From Agelas oroides (taxonomy: Eukaryota; Porifera; Demospongiae; Agelasida; Agelasidae): a stretch of 64,000 nt of DNA. The stretch spans positions 5,226,928 through 5,290,927 of the forward strand of contig OX422185.1 of assembly GCA_949130485.1 (NCBI GenBank), read 5' to 3'. A program made the position numbers and the translations under genes. How positions within the stretch are numbered: position 1 is the first letter of the stretch; every line of letters begins with the position of its first letter. Shown one piece after another: positions 52,690-63,006 of this stretch. The notes beneath the pieces were generated by a model that did no database searches, was not told where the DNA came from, and saw only the letters and a list, made by a program, of their open reading frames with translations.

Positions 52690-53245
52690 TACATAACAAC
52701 ATTAGCCAAAATTAGATACTCCACACAACTTGTGTAGATAACAGTTACTGATAGACACCCAACAAATTACCAATGATGTCATGGTCTACCTATGACATTA
52801 TGAGAAAAAGTCAGTCATATGTAGAAGAGAAAGAAGAGAGATCAACCAAAGAGAAGAATCTAGCAGCATCCATTGCCTTCCTAAGAGATAAGTCATTGAA
52901 GTATACTTCTGGCATTGCTACTACTTCCATTTTGCTAGTCTGCAAACAAAAACAATAGTAAGTATTCATTTGATTCTCAGAGATTCAAGTTAAAGGTCAA
53001 ATAGCTGTGACAGTCTGTAGCTACCAAGACACTGGTGACTCAAAGCATGTGTAAGATCGCATGTAGTGAGCCTACATGCTCCAAGCCCACAGCATGTCCC
53101 AACTACCAGACTTAGCTGGACTTCATGCACATATGGGAGTGGCTCCGCCCTTTCTGTAGCCATCCACAGGTCGGGAGTTCAAAGGAGCTGAAATCTGTGT
53201 TTGTGCGATGATCAGACTGGGAACTCCACTGATGACCAGCAAATA
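52690..53245 (+). repeat. R2 repeat, copy 2
   Basis: ACATAACAACATTAGCC through GTCATGGTCTACC and CTCAGAGATTCAAGTTAAAG to GATGACCAGC. It has AGTAAGTATTCATTTG where the two-gene transposon inserted in copy 1, so it is a second empty site. Confidence 0.85.
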
Positions 53246-53294
53246 AAAGTTTTAAAAGAAAGTAGCAAAACCATGCTAAATGCATGCTCACACA

Positions 53295-53942
53295 TAGTCT
53301 CGGAACCAGGCCCTTGCATGCGGAGGAGGAGGAAGGTCTGGTAAACTTGCATACATGCAAATTTGAAGTCCGCGGAATTTCGGTGGGATGAATCTGATTG
53401 GTTGATGACTGTGAAATTACATTTGTGCCCACGAAGGCACATGTTCGTGTAACAACAACATGGTGAATTTGACTAACGGATCAGTGATTGATACAAGAAT
53501 CGAAGCATCCATCATTCAACAAGCTTAGATATTCTCCAGCGAATCTCGAGCAGCTGGAAAGCTGTTATGAAAGGGATAGGAGTCTTCAGTTTCACTACCC
53601 AGGCAGTGGAACTGTGAAAGTCCCTCTGCTACGGTATGTTCATTGGGAATTTTTGGCGCATGGAAGTCACGGAGGCAGACATAAGTCCATCGTAGTTATT
53701 GTAAGCCCTCTGGAGGCGCTCATGCTTGATGTAGCCGAGGCATTCACGGCAATGGACACTCTCCAAGGTACTATCACTAGTATCTTCACAGTAGCTAATT
53801 GAGCACATGCATACTTGCACCAATCAACACCTTCAATTATTGCATAGGAAGCCTGCAAGGAGGCCATATCCCATAAAGTGTTTATGAATGAAAGTTTACC
53901 AGACCTGCCTTCTCAGCATGTGTGGGTCTAGTTCCGAGAATA
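53295..53942. mobile_element. MULE-type element with a possible helicase fragment
   Basis: TAGTCTCGGAACCAGGCCC at the left is mirrored by GGGTCTAGTTCCGAGAATA at the right, with AAGGTCTGGTAAACTTGCA / AAAGTTTACCAGACCTGCC inside. The flanks GCTCACACA (53286-53294) and CCTCACACA (53943-53951) match at 8 of 9. The interior carries an ORF of about 100 codons. Confidence 0.75.
53491..53802 (+). pseudogene. Captured ORF, possibly helicase motif Ia
   Basis: The open frame reads IQESKHPSFNKLRYSPANLE, then HWEFLAHGSHGGRHKSIVVI and VSPLEALMLDVAEAF. The VVIVSPLEALMLD stretch resembles motif Ia of RecQ-like helicases (VVxSPLxALMxDQ). No ATG starts the frame and no Walker A is seen before it. It could equally be an unrelated captured exon; the likeness is short. 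Confidence 0.3.
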
Positions 53943-54116
53943 CCTCACACAATATCCATATAGCTAGGTACCAGGTAGCTCAGCTTGATGGTACTCTGTA
54001 TAGTATATCACACACAAACAAGCACCTCCAAAGAAGAATTAGAGAAAAATCAACGATCTCATTTTCATTGACTCAAAGTGCGATGAACACGTTCCCAAAC
54101 ACACCGAATTATGTGG

Positions 54117-54302
54117 CCCTAATTAAAAACATCAGGTCTTCCCAAAAATTAATGCTTGGACAAAAACGAGTATATAGTTTGTACCTCACCATAAGCACCT
54201 TTGCTGCCCCTATATACCTTGGCCTGTACCTACCACTTGTGGGTTTTGGTGACGTCATATCGTGATTGCCATTTTGAGATATTCATGAATCTAGTTATGC
54301 AT
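54117..54302 (+). repeat. R1 dispersed repeat, copy 12
   Basis: It has GGTCTTCCCAAAAATTAATG, CTATATACCTTGGCCTG, TGACGTCA and CTAGTTATGCAT. The start is eroded. Confidence 0.7.
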
Positions 54303-54900
54303 GGCTTGCTTGGGTTGTTAACACAGAGACCCCAAGTTAGGCTAAGAACCATAGCAGCCATAGCTGCTACATCTCTTAGCCCTTAAGGCCACTATTTGTT
54401 GCATATTAGTTTTCTCATCTTTCTCTAAAGTTCATGCAGGCAGGCGGCCATTACCACTTTTATATCAACCTCAATAAAACTTCGGCTCCTACATTCGAGA
54501 GGTCACGTCCCCTGTGAAAGAAGCGCAAAATGTGGCATCAGTGGGCTGAGCGTTCCGATATTTTCGGGAAAGAGACATATTTTAGCTGGCTTATAATGTA
54601 CTGAGTAGTTTCAAATCGACATGAAACTCAGCATTACCAGCGGTACCACTCTATGACAAGCTATCCTCTGCAATCGTGGTGTTTCCTCTGAGCTGTTAGG
54701 TAGGGGTGGAGGGGTCCCCCATCGAAAGAACGAGCTTGAGGCCTTACCGTAAAATCGGGATATTAAGCACCAGTGCCTATTTTCGAAATTAGCAGCCAGA
54801 ATGGGAGCGCATACAGAGCACAAGATTAAAAAGTACATAATAACTTGGAGAAGGCACATTTTTAGATACACACACCTCTGGGCATGAGACAGTGGACACA
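54303..54900. other. Spacer with a GAGGGGTCCCCCATCGAAAG fragment
   Basis: The block at 54705-54750 recurs, in part inverted, at 7494-7645 and 27410-27470, all near AACGAGCTTGAGGCC. No gene is found. Confidence 0.45.
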
Positions 54901-54908
54901 AGTGTGTA

Positions 54909-55042
54909 CACACACACACACACACACACCTTGGTCCACTGTCACAATCTTCCTATCTCATCTTCTGTTATGGCTTTCATGGAGGCCCATGGCAGGAACT
55001 CATGATTGGTACCTGAAGGAAAGAGGGAGGGAGGGAGGGAAC
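54909..55042. repeat. CA tract, R11 repeat and GGGA run
   Basis: A CA run (54909-54929) is followed by CCTTGGTCCACTGTCAC...GGCAGGAACTCATGA and (GGGA)n at 55023-55042. The same order of CA, R11 and purine run is seen at 56692-56860. Confidence 0.65.
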
Positions 55043-55435
55043 AAGGCTGTGTAAGCAGTCTGACAAGCCAAGCTGCTTGCAGTCTGCAGTGTGTCAGCAA
55101 CTGGGTTTGTGTTCACAGTCAGCGAGGCTTCCTGCGATGGGTCCATTTTACAACGTGAAAAATGTCAATCAAAAGAGAGAGGCGGTGGGCAACTAAATGG
55201 CTAGTACAGTTAGTGAAACTGGGGAGAAGATTGCACACACACATTCACGCTTTTTACTCCTTTTCTATCCTTTGATGCTGCTCACATGTGAAGAATATCA
55301 AGCTCTTCCTGCCTGCACAACTTCAATGCTCACGTTCCGGAGGAGCCTGGGAACGAGGCTACTATATGCATACTGCAAGCAATCACATCTTAAAGTATCT
55401 CCTTAGTTATAAAACCCTTGCAGTCGGGGTGAGAA

Positions 55436-55489
55436 TGATGCAATAGTGACCTCGGTTCGTCTCGGTCACTATTGAGTCATTCTCGCCCC
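55436..55489. mobile_element. Short hairpin, 54 bp
   Basis: GGGGTGAGAATGATGCAATA pairs with TATTGAGTCATTCTCGCCCC, with GTGACC/GGTCAC closing the loop. Confidence 0.65.
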
Positions 55490-55779
55490 TCCCACTCTAA
55501 AACCTCAGAGATACTCATATTGGGTCACTAACTAGACATTCAAGGTAAGTAGTTAGTCCAAACAAGCAAGCATACACATGCGGGCACAATGAAATCCCAC
55601 TAGTGTGATAACACAAAGATATACAATACTGACTAACAGCCAGAGACACACTAGCAGCCAGAGTAACACCGCACCATTCATGTCACAAATACATACTTGG
55701 TAAAGGCTTCCTTAATTTACAAGTACATATGCCAGAGTGACACACACACACACACACACACAATGTCAGTGTAACCGTT

Positions 55780-55978
55780 TAGATCCAATTAAACTATTGA
55801 GCCCTCACTGCAGTTCACAGCAACTCATGCCACATAGTACCATACAACCAGATGGACAGCTGCTGCCTTTATATACCCAGGCTTGTTCCTAACACTTGTG
55901 GGTTTTGTGTGACATCATGAGGTAGAATATTCATTGACAGTTTGAGATATTCATAAACTATGAATCTAGTTATGCATT
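55780..55978 (+). repeat. R1 dispersed repeat, copy 13
   Basis: It has TTAGATCCAATTAAACTATTG, CTTTATATACCCAGGCTTG, TGACATCA and CTAGTTATGCAT. The trailing repeat follows to about 56060. Confidence 0.75.
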
Positions 55979-56234
55979 TGATACAAGGCTAATGCTTGAG
56001 CCTGGGAACAAAATACCTCACTCTCTCACAAGACAACAGCTTACGCCAGGTTACACTGTCTTAGGAGCGTGTGCTAGCCCAAGAAATTGGACTTGGTTCA
56101 CCAGACCGTTTTTCCTCATGAGAGGGTGGGATTTGGGCTAGCACACACTCCTAAGACCTAGCAACGTTACACTAAATCCACTCAAAAAAGGTACGGATAC
56201 ATGGAAAGCCCACGGATACCAATGACGGTTGAAA

Positions 56235-56475
56235 AAGGTACGTACCGGCAATACAGCTAGGTCGGATAGATGCTGGGAGTAGTATGCACAGCTTCTCAGT
56301 CGTGTGGTCAGCCGTGGAAATGGACATGGAAACAAGTCGTAGAAAACAAACAGCCCTAGCACTAGCTCGGCGTCCATCATCAGCAATTATTTGTACACAT
56401 ACTTGACAATGTGTGCCACATATATCATCCATGGCTAGTAATCGAGAGTGCCAACTATTCGAGGGTGGTGTCGAA
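56235..56475. repeat. R8 repeat, copy 4
   Basis: GGTACGTACCGGCAATACAGC through CCACATATATCATCCATGG to ACTATTCGAGGGTGGTG. On the minus strand it is open with ASARAVCFLRLVSMSISTAD. Confidence 0.6.
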
Positions 56476-56691
56476 AAGAAGTAGCTGGTTAGGGGTCTGG
56501 GAACAAGGCTAGGGAGGGCCCCAGTTACAATGGTCTTAACACTTTTGTGATTTGATGTGGTGGAATGCTCATTGCAGCTACGAATTTCTTCAACCACATA
56601 TGAAGCTTTCGGTTGGCTGTGCATGTGCAGATATAATTCCACATTTGCCAGAAGTTCTGTATTGTGTACACCTTCACACACACACACCTTC

Positions 56692-56700
56692 ACACACACA

Positions 56701-56760
<60 letters not shown>
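56692..56760. repeat. (CA)n microsatellite
   Basis: An AC run is followed by R11 (56757-56830). Confidence 0.9.
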
Positions 56761-56761
<1 letters not shown>

Positions 56762-56877
56762 TGATCCACTGTCCCAATCTTCATATCTCCTCCTCTGATG
56801 TGACTTTTGTTGAGGCCAGGGACTCATGACCGGTACCTGAAGGATGGATGAAGTGAGGGAGTAGCCTGGGTACAAGG

Positions 56878-57020
<143 letters not shown>

Positions 57021-57040
57021 CTGTCTCTCTGAGCTGAGTC

Positions 57041-57839
57041 CACATAACATTAACCAAGATTAGATAAGTTACACAACTTGTAGATAACAATTAGTAATCC
57101 CACCCAACCAATTAACAATCATATCATAGCCTACCTATGACATCATGAGAAAAAGTCAGTCACATGTAGAAGAGAAAGAAGAGAGATCAACTAAAGAGAA
57201 GAATCTAGCAGCATCCATTGCCTTCCTAAGAGATAAGTCATAGAAGTATACTTCTGGCATTGCTACTACTTTCATTTTGTTGGTCTGTAAACAAAAACAA
57301 TAGTTCAAGTACTCATTTGATTCTCAGAGATTCAAGCTAAAGGTCAAATAGCTGTGACAGTCTATAGTTATCTAGCTACCATAAGACCGATGACTCAAAG
57401 CATGTGTAAGATCGCATGTAGTGAGCCTACATGTCCCAAGCCCACATGCAGCATGTCCCAACTACCAGACTTAGCTGGACTCCATGTACATGTGAGTGGC
57501 TCCGCCCTTTCTGTAGCCAATCACAGGTTGGGAGTTTAAAGGAGCCGAAACCTGTGTTTGTGCAAAGATCAGACTGGGAACTCCCCTGATGACCAGCAAA
57601 AAGAAAACCGTGAACTGGAAACAACAGAACAGTCAAATATCTAGCTGCTACTATGATACCCCCACAGTGATAAGCTTAACATTACATTATTCAGCATGCT
57701 ATACCACACACATACAAGTCCTCCCAAAAGGAATAAGTTTAAAAAAAAAAATTTCAAAAAAATAAAAAGTATATCATTTTCACTGACTCATAGTGCAATG
57801 GACACGTTCCCTTCCACCCTCCTTGTTAGGAAGACTTTC

Positions 57840-57845
<6 letters not shown>
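57041..57845 (+). repeat. R2 repeat, copy 3 (empty-site reference)
   Basis: This is a full-length copy of about 800 bases without insertions. It contains CAATAGTTCAAGTACTCATT at 57297-57316, the unoccupied target of the two-gene transposon. It also contains the uninterrupted ACATAACATTAACC start that dates the insertion at 51960. Confidence 0.85.
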
Positions 57846-57876
<31 letters not shown>

Positions 57877-58055
57877 ACACACACACATATTGGTGGAAAG
57901 GTGTAACCTAATTAAGTCTTTAAAAAATCCAACGTGAAATTAGAAGTTATCCACTTGTAATACAGGCACCCAGCTGCCTTTACACACCCTGTGCTAGGAT
58001 ACAAACATTTACACTGTGGTTGTCACACAGTTTGGTTGGTAAGTCTCCATCCCAG
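57843..58055. repeat. CA tract plus R7 repeat, copy 3
   Basis: An AC run (57843-57888) is followed by TTGGTGGAAAGGTGTAACCT...CACACAGTTTGGTTGGTAAG. Confidence 0.65.
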
Positions 58056-58187
58056 GCAGTCATCAATCTACAAAACGGACCAAAACGGAACAGAGCCACT
58101 GCATACGGTATATACACTTTTGATGGTTTATATACTGTTGAAGTATAAATGTAAGAGGTGCCTTTTGATGGTCTATGTAACAAGACT

Positions 58188-58500
58188 TAAAAACATTAAA
58201 AATGTAAAAAAGATGTAGGGATGGCATGCCAAAAAGTATGCAAACAAGGTAGGGATAATGCAGGAAAGCAAAGGTCAACATATTGGCAAAGCTCCATCCC
58301 TACATCTTTTTCACACTACAGTTGGTGCATGGGGGTCTTCCTAAAATGTACCACAAGTTCACAACCTTTATTACTGGCAGTTCATGGCTGTAGCCTCGTT
58401 CTCAGGCCACCTCCTCCTCCCACATGGCCTGGTAATGAGGCTAGTATGACCCTCTTGGTAGCATTATGTTATACGGAACCTCTTCAACAACTTAAGCAGA
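58188..58500 (+). repeat. B3-family arm and R5 segment
   Basis: It corresponds to 8250-8571 in reverse. It includes the ATGTAGGGATGG...CCATCCCTACAT module (58213-58305) and a TAGCCTCGTTCTC...AATGAGGCTA mini-hairpin (58391-58443). Confidence 0.65.
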
Positions 58501-58534
58501 AACAAGGGTGAAGTGGAGTACATATACTGTTGAA

Positions 58535-58800
58535 GATAGGTTCTGCGCTAGCAGAAAGGGTGGGACCGCTCTGGCTGACAATGCATGACGGCTGTTGCAG
58601 CTGGCTATAGAAAGGGCCTGGTCAGCACTGGATGGCCCGTTCTTCTGCTTGCTTGTACAAACGAGCATAGAAAACGGTCCTTTCACCTTGTAGGGACTCC
58701 ATTTCTGGCCTTTTAGGCAGCTTTCAGTCTGGAGGAGCATTCTCTAGTCGGAGGGCCCTGATTATTGAACACTTGGTAATGAGTGGGTGTGGTCAGGGTC
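58535..58800. repeat. R3 repeat, copy 3
   Basis: GGTTCTGCGCTAGCAGAAAG to GGAGGGCCCTGATTATTGAA. Here it follows a B3/R5 segment directly. Confidence 0.6.
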
Positions 58801-58938
58801 ATGAACCTGCAAATAAACTTCTGAAGGAAGCTGTGGATCAAGTTTCTCAGGCTAACTCCAAGCAGAAGTGGAAATACAGGTGAAAGAAGGTGGGACAAGT
58901 CTGTTAAGGTAACGGGTTATATGTAACTAGGTAAATAG

Positions 58939-59010
58939 TCAGTAGTCTCCTCATAGTTTGGTTCCCAGAGCCTTCCTGCCCAGAAAGGAAGGGTCTGGGA
59001 ACCAAACAAG
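58939..59010. mobile_element. Small TAGTCTC hairpin
   Basis: GTTTGGTTCCCAGAGCCTTC pairs with GGAAGGGTCTGGGAACCAAAC, around a CTGCCCAGAAA loop. Confidence 0.6.
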
Positions 59011-59360
59011 TCTCATCATGCGTGCTACGCTTTTCCTGTTTTCTGGCAGATGCATGCATATATGCTAAACCAGGGTTCTTGACTGAGTCGCAGCAACTGT
59101 ACTAACCGGCACTTACAAACTTTTATTTACCGTTCAAATAGTACCACGGGCCGGTAACTAGACTATTTCAATGCTCAGTGCGAATATTTGGCAGTTACTT
59201 GAACCTGTTCTGTTCCAAAGAGTAATGACCACCCTGTGATGTGACATTGGTATAGTCCTCATTCTCAAGCTCTCACAGGCTAAGGTGAGCTAAGAAGGGG
59301 TTATTGTAGGGAGAGTCCCGGAAAGAGGCTATCACATGTGCGACAGCAGAACAAGAGACA

Positions 59361-59554
59361 TAGACCCAGCAGTAGCTAGGTCTTCCAAAAATTCTTCCAA
59401 GAACACAAAAACGTGTACACGCAAATGTCAATAAATGGGCAGCTGCTGTCTATATATACCCAAGCTTGTTCCCAACACTTATGGGTTTTGTGTGACGTCG
59501 TGGTAAAATATTCATTGACAGTTCGAGATATTCATGAACTATGAATCTAGTTAT
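59361..59554 (+). repeat. R1 dispersed repeat, copy 14
   Basis: It has TAGACCCAGCAGTAGCTAGG, CTATATATACCCAAGCTTG, TGACGTCG and CTAGTTATGAC. Confidence 0.75.
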
Positions 59555-59680
59555 GACAAGCACCTGCCGGAGACTGGGAACAAAACACCTTCACCTCACT
59601 CTCTCATTAGACAACAACTTTACACCACACCTATTTCTTGGAGTACCACACGTGCTTGGGTATCAACATGAGACTAGTCT

Positions 59681-59790
59681 TAGCCTCGTTCCCAGGCCAC
59701 TCCCAGATTATATCTTACAGCTGTGGAGAAAAACTGATTTTTCTCCACAGCTGCGAGACAAAATCTTGGAGTGTTCTGGGAACAAGGCTA
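59681..59790. mobile_element. TAGCCTCG hairpin, 110 bp, copy 1
   Basis: TAGCCTCGTTCCCAGGCCAC pairs with TGTTCTGGGAACAAGGCTA, with CAGTTTTTCTCCACAGCTG inside. The flanks AGACTAGTC and AGACTAGGG are similar. The copy at 61999-62108 sits in the same R1-trailing context, so both descend from one insertion before the host repeat was copied. Confidence 0.75.
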
Positions 59791-60399
59791 AGACTAGGGT
59801 ATAGCCAATAAATGTTCAACAGATTTCGCAACATATACTCTCTAACAGATCCCCAATGGTAGCCCCGTTCCCTGGCTTTTCCTACCTCCAGTTTTTGTTC
59901 ACTTTTAGCAGTCTCGTCCCCAGACGCCACCCTCTCATGAGGAAAAAACAGTCTGATGAACCAAGTCAAACCTCTAGAACTAGTGCACGTATTTACAACA
60001 GTGCAACGTTGAAATATCTTGCACTAAACCCACTCAAAAAAGCAGCAGAAATGAACCTTTGTTGACAAAACATATGTGTGTAGCAGTAAATGTGGTAGCT
60101 GCATGAAGCCACAAACACAACATGCTAAATTACACCATCCTTAAACTCTCAAAGAACTTCATTCCAAGCATCTTAGATGTTCAGAAAATGTGAACGGTTG
60201 ACTCTGTCCGGTAGCTGCTGGTACATCTGTAGATCTTCAGATCAGTTCACAAGTACTACGTTGGAGCAGAGAACCAACCCTGTGCCATTGCACGTGGACC
60301 CTACGTCTGACAAACACTGGTTGGGATGAACTTTGATGGACGGCTGATGCTCAGTTGCGGTGTCCCGGCAGTATGATAAGATACAAAGATTTACAATGT

Positions 60400-60660
60400 G
60401 TGGCAGTCCCGGGTGGAAGTCGAACATTACTCCGTTGTGTATTCCAATCGCAATAAGCATGTTTGAAGCGCTGTATCGCTGTAACTTCCATTAAAGGCGG
60501 GGCTCATATGCACTGTGTAAACTTATGAATACTTGACACATTCACAAAGCACGATGAGCCCCACCCTTAGCAGAAGTTCTACACTACAGCGCTTCAAAAC
60601 GCAGTAACGCAATCGAAATATGCAAGGGAATGTTGTGAAATTTCTACACGGGACTGCCAC
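60400..60660. mobile_element. C1 palindromic MITE, copy 3
   Basis: GTGGCAGTCCCGGGTGGAAG at the left and CTACACGGGACTGCCAC at the right, 261 bp. The flanks have diverged and no clear 4-bp duplication remains. Confidence 0.8.
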
Positions 60661-60667
60661 ATGTGGG

Positions 60668-60704
60668 TGCACACAGTTGGATTGTTAAGTCTCTATCCCA
60701 TGCT
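60668..60704. repeat. Single-copy relative of the 39-bp minisatellite unit
   Basis: CACACAGTTGGATTGTTAAG followed by TCTCTATCCCATGCTCCC differs from the inverse unit of the 30.3-32.2 kb array at only about three positions. Confidence 0.7.
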
Positions 60705-60909
60705 CCCAACAGTTTCTGTTGTACAAAGCTATGGTGAACACACTGGGAATGAAGTTACACTGACAGTGAAAGTGACAAAGGATCTGCAACGTGCTACATG
60801 TGTGTGCTGTGATGTGACACTGGCACATCCTCATTCCCAAGCTCTCATTACCTAAAGGGAGAGTCTGGGAATGAGGCTAAGATTGATGTGGATAGTAGAA
60901 CAAAAGACA

Positions 60910-61114
60910 TAGACCCAACAAGTAGTCAGGTCTTCCAAAAATTTTCGTGATTAAAATGGAAATAAACCCACAAGTGTTCGAACATGCATGAATAGCCGCT
61001 GTTCTTATATACCCTGGCTTGTTCCTAACACTTGTGGGTTTTGTATGACGTCATGTGGTAAAATATTCATTGACAGTTAGAGATATTCATGAACTATGAA
61101 TCTAGTTTCGCATT
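60910..61114 (+). repeat. R1 dispersed repeat, copy 15
   Basis: It has TAGACCCAACAAGTAGTCAGG, CTTATATACCCTGGCTTG and TGACGTCATG, and ends CTAGTTTCGCAT. Confidence 0.8.
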
Positions 61115-61157
61115 GGTACCCACTAGGCATATGCCTTGCCCCCTACCATCTCACGAA

Positions 61158-61187
61158 CACACACACACACACACACACACGCGCACG

Positions 61188-61235
<48 letters not shown>
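61158..61235. repeat. (CA)n microsatellite with GCGC variants
   Basis: AC runs are split by GCGCACGCACG. The R4 repeat follows from 61249. Confidence 0.9.
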
Positions 61236-61236
<1 letters not shown>

Positions 61237-61248
61237 ATATGTACCGCA

Positions 61249-61460
61249 AAATGTTGTCTTCTTCTCATTGTCTTGTGTTGATTGTTCCCCACTCTGCATG
61301 AACTCTGATACTATCATAACACTCGGGCTCCTCCACACACTGGGGGTAGGGGAACTTTATTAACACACCTGACAGAGGGAGGAAGGGAGGGAGGGAGGGA
61401 GGGAGGGAGAGAGGGTGGGAGGGAGGGAGGATGGAAGAATGAAAGAGAGAGAGGGACATC
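61249..61460. repeat. R4 repeat with (GGGA)n tail, copy 2
   Basis: TTGTCTTCTTCTCATTGTCT to CACACTGGGG, then a purine-rich GGGA run at 61376-61435, as at 41049. Confidence 0.65.
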
Positions 61461-61671
61461 ATAGCGTCTCTTGTGGGTATTAACTATTGGCACATCACTG
61501 GGATTGGATGGACATTGCTTTCCCTTTCTTTATCTACCTGATTTGTTGCTCATGAAGGCAAGTACATGTACAAGTGGCCTGTGGGAAAATTAGGAATTAG
61601 GACCTGAAAGATTTGTAAATATTTGGTCCAAGCAAGCAAGCATACACAGGGCATAAACTGGTGTTAAAAGT

Positions 61672-61876
61672 GTAGACCCAATTACATTGAGTCTCCCAAA
61701 AATTCACTGCGCTGGCTGTAAGCCCACGCGCTCTCTCTTTCTCAACTATACTGGCCCCTTTGCTGTCCTTATATACCCAGGCTTGCCCCCAACACTTGTG
61801 GGTTGTGTGACGTCCAGCGGTAAAATATTCATTGACAGTTTGAGATATTCATGAACTATGAATCTAGTTATGCATT
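61672..61876 (+). repeat. R1 dispersed repeat, copy 16
   Basis: It has TAGACCCAATTACATTGAG, CTTATATACCCAGGCTTG, TGACGTCC and CTAGTTATGCAT. Confidence 0.75.
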
Positions 61877-61998
61877 TGGCACCAGGCACATACCTGAACC
61901 AGGGAAACAAAATACTTTGACCTCACTCTCTCACGAAGACAACACTATACACCACACCAATTTCTTGGAGTGCTTAGGTATCAACATGAGAATAGTCT

Positions 61999-62108
61999 TA
62001 GCCTCGTTCCTAGGCCACTCCCAGATTTTATCTCGCAGCTGTGGACAAGAACTGTTTTTGCTCCATAGCTGCAAGATAAAATCTGAGAGTGCCCTGGAAA
62101 CGAGGCTA
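61999..62108. mobile_element. TAGCCTCG hairpin, 110 bp, copy 2
   Basis: TAGCCTCGTTCCTAGGCCAC pairs with TGCCCTGGAAACGAGGCTA. The flanks GAATAGTCT and AGACTAGGG match those of 59681. Confidence 0.75.
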
Positions 62109-62790
62109 AGACTAGGGTATAACCAAGAAATGTTCAACAGATTTCACAACATATACTCTCCATGGATCCCCAATGGTAGCCTCATTCCCAGGCCTTCCCT
62201 ACCTCCAGTGTTTGAGGACTTTTAGTAGTCTCATCTCCAGACCCCACCTAATTAATGAGGAAAAGCGGTCTGGTGAACCAAGTCAAATCTCTTGGGCTAG
62301 CGCACACTCTTACAACAGTGTAACCTACCCTAATCAAGATTGATGCAGACCAATGTACGTAAGACAGGGCTAAGGACATAAAGTAGTGCAGTACATAAGC
62401 TAAACGCTCTCTCTCACTAGTGTGTTGCCTTGAAACTCCCAGCACAAGTACTTCAACCAAGTCCATACACCCTGCCTATCTAGCTATAACTCAGTAACAA
62501 AATGGTTTGCTTCCACTACAGTCAATCATCCTAGCTCTGTTCTCCAGTGGTTATATTTTTAAAGATGTTTGGTGACTTGGATTTTTCACTTGCTCCTCAC
62601 ATGAGGACTGACTGCACCTGGGTACGAAACCAACGCATGGAGACCTTTACCTCTGCTTCAAGTAGGGCCAGGCTGCATGCTCACTGACGGCAGAGGTGAA
62701 CTTTAGCTAGCCAAAGTGAGAGCTGGTGAGAGCTTAGGAATGAGGCTATAATCCTTTTCACCTTTACTGTCAGTGTAACCTTGTTCCCAG
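62109..62790. other. R1-trailing repeat and spacer
   Basis: 62160-62330 repeats the CCTACCTCCAGTGTTTGA and GAAAAGCGGTCTGGTGAACC segment seen at 17180-17290 and 59870-59970. The remaining 62330-62790 shows no gene. Confidence 0.5.
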
Positions 62791-62793
62791 ACA

Positions 62794-63006
62794 TAGACCC
62801 AACAAATAGCTAGGTCTTCCAAAAATTTTTCTAGAAAACTGTCGTGATCATCTACGGATGGATAGAGATAGCCAGCAGCTGCTGTCATTATATACCCTGG
62901 CTTGTTCCTAATACTTGTGGGTTTGTGTGACGTCATGTGGTAAAATATTCATTGATAGTTTGAGATATTCATTGATAATATAAGCTATTCATTGACAACT
63001 AGTTAT
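62794..63006 (+). repeat. R1 dispersed repeat, copy 17
   Basis: It has TAGACCCAACAAATAGCTAGG, ATTATATACCCTGGCTTG and TGACGTCATG. The ATTCATTGA unit is repeated three times at the end. Confidence 0.8.
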
